DNA from: Methanoregulaceae archaeon | Lineage (GTDB): Archaea > Halobacteriota > Methanomicrobia > Methanomicrobiales > Methanospirillaceae | DNA length: 9,994 bases | Assembly: GCA_028679275.1 (NCBI GenBank) | Contig: JAJRBV010000065.1 | Coordinates: forward strand, 1-9,994 | Reading direction: 5' to 3' | Shown here: one piece after another, positions 6,857 through 9,994 of the stretch | Layout of the letters: each line of letters starts with the position of its first letter | Numbering within the stretch: position 1 is the stretch's first letter | The notes under the pieces: generated by a model | Databases searched by the model: none | What the model was told of the DNA's origin: nothing | Seen by the model: only the letters and a program-made list of their open reading frames with translations | Position numbers and translations under genes: made by a program

Positions 6857-7528
6857 ATGGATCTGGTTCTTGCGATGGACCTCAAGGGAGGATTCGTTGT
6901 CCACGGAAAAAAAGGGGACCGGGAGAGTTACCGCCCCCTCACGTGGGGTCTCTCTCCCACTTCAGACCCTGAAGGCTACCTCCGGATGATGCAACCCCGG
7001 TTTCTCTATATTGCTGATCTTGACCGGATTTCAGGCTCAGGTTCCCACGATCCGTGGATTCTTTCCTGTGCCAGGGAGGTGGAATGCTGCTACGTCGATC
7101 GGGGATGCAGGTCTCCTGATGACATGCTTTCCGGTGAACGTATCGTGAATATTGTCGGCACCGAGACAGCAGGGGACCTCTCCTGCTACCGGGGAGGAAT
7201 GCTCTCCATTGACATCAGGCACGGGTGTGTTGTTCCCGGGAATCAGAAACCGGCTGACGTTCTTCGAGCGGCAGCGGATCTCCCCTTTGAAAGCTGCCTT
7301 GTCCTGAATATCAGCGCAGTCGGGACCGGGGAGGGGCTCTCTCTCCCTGCGCTCTGCGCCCTGCGAAGAGTATACCGGAAAAAACTCTTCTATGGGGGGG
7401 GGATTCGCGATACAGGGGATCTTGATAGACTCGCATCTGCAGGGTTTGACGGGGCGATCGTGGCAACAGCAGTGCACAGGGGGGCTATTCCTCATGACCT
7501 GATCAGGAGGGGTCTCTGGTGCTCGTGA
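6857..7528 (+). CDS. HisA-related TIM-barrel protein, function unassigned
   Basis: The 223-residue protein is related to HisA (ProFAR isomerase) but slightly shorter and divergent; it probably belongs to the archaeal HisA-like group COG1411, a recollection not checked. Visible HisA-type features are LAMDLKGGFVVHGKKGDRESY (from residue 5, with Asp8 where the HisA general base sits), FLYIADLDRISGSG (49-62), SIDIRHG (117-123, Asp119 where the second catalytic Asp is expected), LVLNISAVGTGEG (148-160) and the phosphate-binding GGGIRDTGDLDRL (180-192) and GAIVATAVHRG (199-209). Both phosphate sites and both Asp residues are kept, so a phosphosugar or bis-phosphate isomerase activity is plausible. 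It faces mfnB across a shared promoter and overlaps tmk by 10 bases. That context suggests a role in cofactor synthesis rather than histidine synthesis, but this is inference; true HisA cannot be excluded. Confidence 0.85.
   Translation: MDLVLAMDLKGGFVVHGKKGDRESYRPLTWGLSPTSDPEGYLRMMQPRFLYIADLDRISGSGSHDPWILSCAREVECCYVDRGCRSPDDMLSGERIVNIVGTETAGDLSCYRGGMLSIDIRHGCVVPGNQKPADVLRAAADLPFESCLVLNISAVGTGEGLSLPALCALRRVYRKKLFYGGGIRDTGDLDRLASAGFDGAIVATAVHRGAIPHDLIRRGLWCS
7505..7510 (+). promoter_or_regulatory. Shine-Dalgarno site of tmk
   Basis: AGGAGG, inside the 3' end of the HisA-like gene, lies 8 bases before the GTG at 7519. It is a strong match to the archaeal anti-Shine-Dalgarno sequence and decides the tmk start in favour of this GTG over the next GTG at 7525. 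It also indicates that tmk is translated from the HisA-like mRNA. Confidence 0.75.
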
Positions 7529-8136
7529 CCATTGAGGGAATCGACGGAAGCGGCAAGAGTTCCCTTGTCTCCTCGCTAAAGGTACTCCTCTCTGACCTCT
7601 CTCCCGTCTTCACCCGTGAACCAGGCTCCACGTGGCTGGGTGACCAGGTGCGGAGAGCGGTTGCCGAGAGAATGGATCCTGTTACCGAGGCCCTCCTCTT
7701 TGCGGCAGATCACGCTGCCCACCTCTCAACCCTTGTACGCCCTTCGCTCCGGTCCGGCCGCCTCGTCATATCAGACCGTTACTCTGACAGCCGGTATGCA
7801 TACCAGCAGGAGACGCTCAAAGGACACATCCCAGAACCGCTCGTATGGCTGCAGGAACTGCATTCAGGATGGACAATCCGCCCTGACCTTACCTTCCTGA
7901 TCGTTCTGCCTGTTGAGGAAGCCCTGTCAAGGATCAGGGACAAGCGGGCGAAGGAGCATTTTGAGAACCATCATCTCCTTGTGAGAGTTCAGGAGCATTA
8001 CCTCGCCCTTGCGGGGAATGAACCATCCCGTTTCGTGGTTATCGATGGTATGAAAGAAGAAGAGGAGATATCGGGTTTTGTCGCCGGGGTTATCAGGGAT
8101 TCTTTTGTACGGTCACGATCACATCGTCAACCATGA
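7519..8136 (+). CDS. tmk: Thymidylate kinase (dTMP kinase)
   Basis: Tmk phosphorylates dTMP to dTDP with ATP, a required step of DNA precursor synthesis. The 205-residue length is normal. The P-loop GIDGSGKS is at residues 7-14, TREPGSTWLG at 32-41 (the dTMP-contacting EPG-type loop), LLFAADHAAHL at 59-69, the DRYSDSRYAYQ segment at 86-96 (DRY motif), and PDLTFLIVLPVEEAL at 122-135. The LID region RIRDKRAKEHFE (138-149) is rich in basic residues while the P-loop has none beyond its Lys, which fits type II thymidylate kinases. The start is GTG with AGGAGG upstream. The gene overlaps the HisA-like gene by 10 bases, so the two are probably co-translated. The last 14 codons or so overlap the 3' end of valS on the other strand; the tail VRSRSHRQP is basic and probably not conserved. 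Confidence 0.97.
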   Translation: MLVTIEGIDGSGKSSLVSSLKVLLSDLSPVFTREPGSTWLGDQVRRAVAERMDPVTEALLFAADHAAHLSTLVRPSLRSGRLVISDRYSDSRYAYQQETLKGHIPEPLVWLQELHSGWTIRPDLTFLIVLPVEEALSRIRDKRAKEHFENHHLLVRVQEHYLALAGNEPSRFVVIDGMKEEEEISGFVAGVIRDSFVRSRSHRQP

Positions 8137-9994
8137 TCAGGTCCACCTTCTCTCCGCCTACCATGTAACTGCTCGCCTGCGTGAATGATCCGGCCGGAAC
8201 TTCAACCAGTTTTTCACGAAGCATGATCGTTGCCGGAGGGTTTGCCAGATCTTCGCCGGGAAGTGACCTGACCGCATCCATGAAGGCCTTTGCATCCTTC
8301 CTGAATGCAGGACCTATCACTGACATGTCAAAGAGAATCTCCCCGGGCATCTTTTCGAGCATACCGGTATCAGTCCGCCATTCCACGGCGGCATTCAGTG
8401 CCCGGGCCATATCCCCACCGTCATCGCTGATGCGGGAGGTGAAGATGGTGATCTTCCCCATCGGTGCATTGAGGGCAAGACCCTGCTCGTGCTTGAACCG
8501 CCGGATTTCTGAAACGAGACGGACAAGAAGGTCTCCTTCATCGAGAGCTTCCCTGTCGCAGGGGATTTGTTCCGGCCATCTCGTGGTATGAACACTGCCC
8601 TTGCCGAGTCGTGAGTATATCTCCTCTGAAAAATGGGGGGCATAAGGGGCCATCATGCGGCAGAGGGAATCGATGGTTTCATAGAGAACCCGGCAGGCAG
8701 CGTCGCGGGAGGCGTCATCCGAATAGAGTCTCCCCTTCACAAGCTCGATATAATTGTCGGCAAGGACATTCCAAGAGAATTCACGGAGCGATTTCAGTCC
8801 CCGATCGAACTGGTACTGCTCCATTGCGTCGGTCACTTCTTCCGTTGTCCTGGCAAGTTTTGCAAGCAGCCAGCGGTCGGCCGGGGAGGTCACTGCTGCA
8901 GCGTGATCAAACTCCTTTTTTTCCAGCTGGAGGAGAACGAAACGTGCGATGTTCCAGAGCTTGGTCTGGAACCGTGATGCAGCAATCACGTCGTTCCAGT
9001 TGAACATGATGTCAGAACCGGTCGCGGCACCGGCAGCTGCCCACTGGCGGAATGCATCGGATCCGTATGTTTCGATAATCTCTTCAGGGGATATGATATT
9101 TCCCCTGCTTTTACTCATCTTGAATCCGTCCTCCCCAAGTACCATTCCGTTGACAAGGATCTCTTCCCAAGGTTTTTTCCCGGTAAGGGCTACCGCACGG
9201 AGGATGGTATAAAACGCCCAGGTCCGGATGATATCGTGCCCCTGGGGGCGGATCTGGGCGGGGAATATTTCGGGGACGCAGGTTCCGTCCCATCCTGTCA
9301 CATTCAGCACCGAGATGGAGGAATCCATCCACGTATCGAGAACATCCTCCTCACCGATTATTTCCAGGGAACCGCATTGTTCACAGGGATGATCCGGTTT
9401 TTGGATCGTCGGATCCAGGGGGAGGTCAGCCTCTTCGGGAAGGATCATCGAGCCACACCCGGCACAGAACCAGACCGGAATCGGGGTCGCAAAGATTCTC
9501 TGCCGTGATATGCACCAGTCCCATTCCATCTGCCCTATCCAGTTCTCCATCCGCAGGAACATATGCCCCGGGGTCCATTTCACTTCCCGTGCGGCGTCCA
9601 TAATTTCATCAGGGACGATCTTCACGAACCACTGCCTCTCGCTCATTATCTCGATCGGTGTTTTGCACCGCCAGCAGGTCCCGACCCGCTGCTCGAGGGG
9701 CTCCTGCCGCAGGAGGATGCCGAGTTCCTTCATATCCGAGAGGATCGCCTCCCTGCACTCCCCGGATCTCTCGTCCTGGTAGGGTTCTGCAACTGAGGTC
9801 ATCCGGCCCTGCCGGTCGATAGCCTTGCGGAGCTCGAGGCGGTGCTGTTTCCACCAGAACACGTCCTGCTTATCACCAAACGTACAGATCATCACGGCAC
9901 CAGAACCAAAGGCAGGATCCACCGCTTCATCAGCAATCACCGGGACCTCGTGTCCGAATATCGGCACTTTCAGGTGCCGGCCGGATAGTTCCCT
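8093..9994 (-). CDS. valS: Valyl-tRNA synthetase, N-terminal part outside window
   Basis: ValS charges tRNA-Val and edits mischarged threonine. The frame stays open to the right edge (nine more codons, ELSGRHLK, before VPIFGHEV), so the N-terminal part with the HIGH motif is missing; roughly 630 of an expected 850-900 residues are present. Counting from the GTG at 9967, the end of the editing domain is seen in EVDPxFGTGAV-like EAVDPAFGSGAVMICTFGDK (14-33). Cys pairs CWRC (98-101), CAGC (168-171) and CEQC (195-198) look like zinc sites. WCISRQRIFATPIPVW (151-166) and PQGHDIIRTWAFYT (241-254) are catalytic-core motifs, and KMSKS is at 283-287 (bases 9121-9107). The tRNA-binding helical domain follows (about 330-490), then a C-terminal arm ending DLIMVDDVIVTVQKNP. 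CTFGDK and the general pattern fit archaeal ValS. It ends inside the convergent tmk gene. Confidence 0.97.
   Translation of the reverse strand, partial: RELSGRHLKVPIFGHEVPVIADEAVDPAFGSGAVMICTFGDKQDVFWWKQHRLELRKAIDRQGRMTSVAEPYQDERSGECREAILSDMKELGILLRQEPLEQRVGTCWRCKTPIEIMSERQWFVKIVPDEIMDAAREVKWTPGHMFLRMENWIGQMEWDWCISRQRIFATPIPVWFCAGCGSMILPEEADLPLDPTIQKPDHPCEQCGSLEIIGEEDVLDTWMDSSISVLNVTGWDGTCVPEIFPAQIRPQGHDIIRTWAFYTILRAVALTGKKPWEEILVNGMVLGEDGFKMSKSRGNIISPEEIIETYGSDAFRQWAAAGAATGSDIMFNWNDVIAASRFQTKLWNIARFVLLQLEKKEFDHAAAVTSPADRWLLAKLARTTEEVTDAMEQYQFDRGLKSLREFSWNVLADNYIELVKGRLYSDDASRDAACRVLYETIDSLCRMMAPYAPHFSEEIYSRLGKGSVHTTRWPEQIPCDREALDEGDLLVRLVSEIRRFKHEQGLALNAPMGKITIFTSRISDDGGDMARALNAAVEWRTDTGMLEKMPGEILFDMSVIGPAFRKDAKAFMDAVRSLPGEDLANPPATIMLREKLVEVPAGSFTQASSYMVGGEKVDLIMVDDVIVTVQKNP

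Noticed and set aside
7037..7495. A 152-codon minus-strand frame antisense to the HisA-like gene
   Set aside because: Low-complexity Pro/Arg/Cys-rich shadow; the plus-strand frame has all the HisA-type motifs.
1..9994. A defence, mobile or CRISPR system in the window
   Set aside because: There are no direct-repeat arrays, transposases, integrases, nucleases or toxin-antitoxin pairs; every gene fits housekeeping, transport or stress functions.

Overview
The window looks like a chromosomal segment of a methanogenic archaeon, most likely from the order Methanomicrobiales. The main reasons are a methanofuran biosynthesis gene (mfnB), an archaeal-type valyl-tRNA synthetase, an anaerobic class III ribonucleotide reductase, AT-rich TATA boxes just upstream of probably leaderless genes, and a moderately GC-rich, tightly packed layout. 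The genus is an inference. I see no mobile element, CRISPR array, tRNA or rRNA. No gene-free stretch exceeds 300 bases; the longest is about 235 bases (4423-4657).

Left part (1-2930). The 3' part of an nrdD-like gene (catalytic subunit of anaerobic ribonucleoside-triphosphate reductase) enters from the left edge. Its catalytic domain is well preserved, but the C-terminal zinc-binding and glycyl-radical segment typical of the family is absent. It converges on a two-gene minus-strand operon: an ArsR-like regulator with two winged-helix regions separated by a probable coiled coil, overlapping an Hsp20-like small chaperone gene. The two transcription units end within 25 bases of each other. Each apparently places its terminator inside the other's coding tail.

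Middle (3028-6813). On the minus strand lie a 14-TM-type MFS exporter, a guaB gene (IMP dehydrogenase with two CBS domains) and mfnB. mfnB and guaB overlap or nearly abut and form an operon that ties methanofuran synthesis to guanine nucleotide supply. The MFS gene is separated from guaB by a T-tract and probably has its own promoter.

Right part (6814-9994). A 43-base divergent promoter region separates mfnB from a plus-strand pair: a HisA-related TIM-barrel protein of unknown role, then thymidylate kinase (tmk), overlapping with a strong Shine-Dalgarno site. tmk overlaps tail-to-tail by 44 bases with valS, which runs off the right edge without its N-terminal HIGH region.

Most of the window is housekeeping: nucleotide metabolism (nrdD, guaB, tmk), C1-cofactor synthesis (mfnB, perhaps the HisA-like protein), translation (valS) and stress response (ArsR/Hsp20). 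The most unusual point is the ribonucleotide reductase that lacks its own radical-carrying domain.
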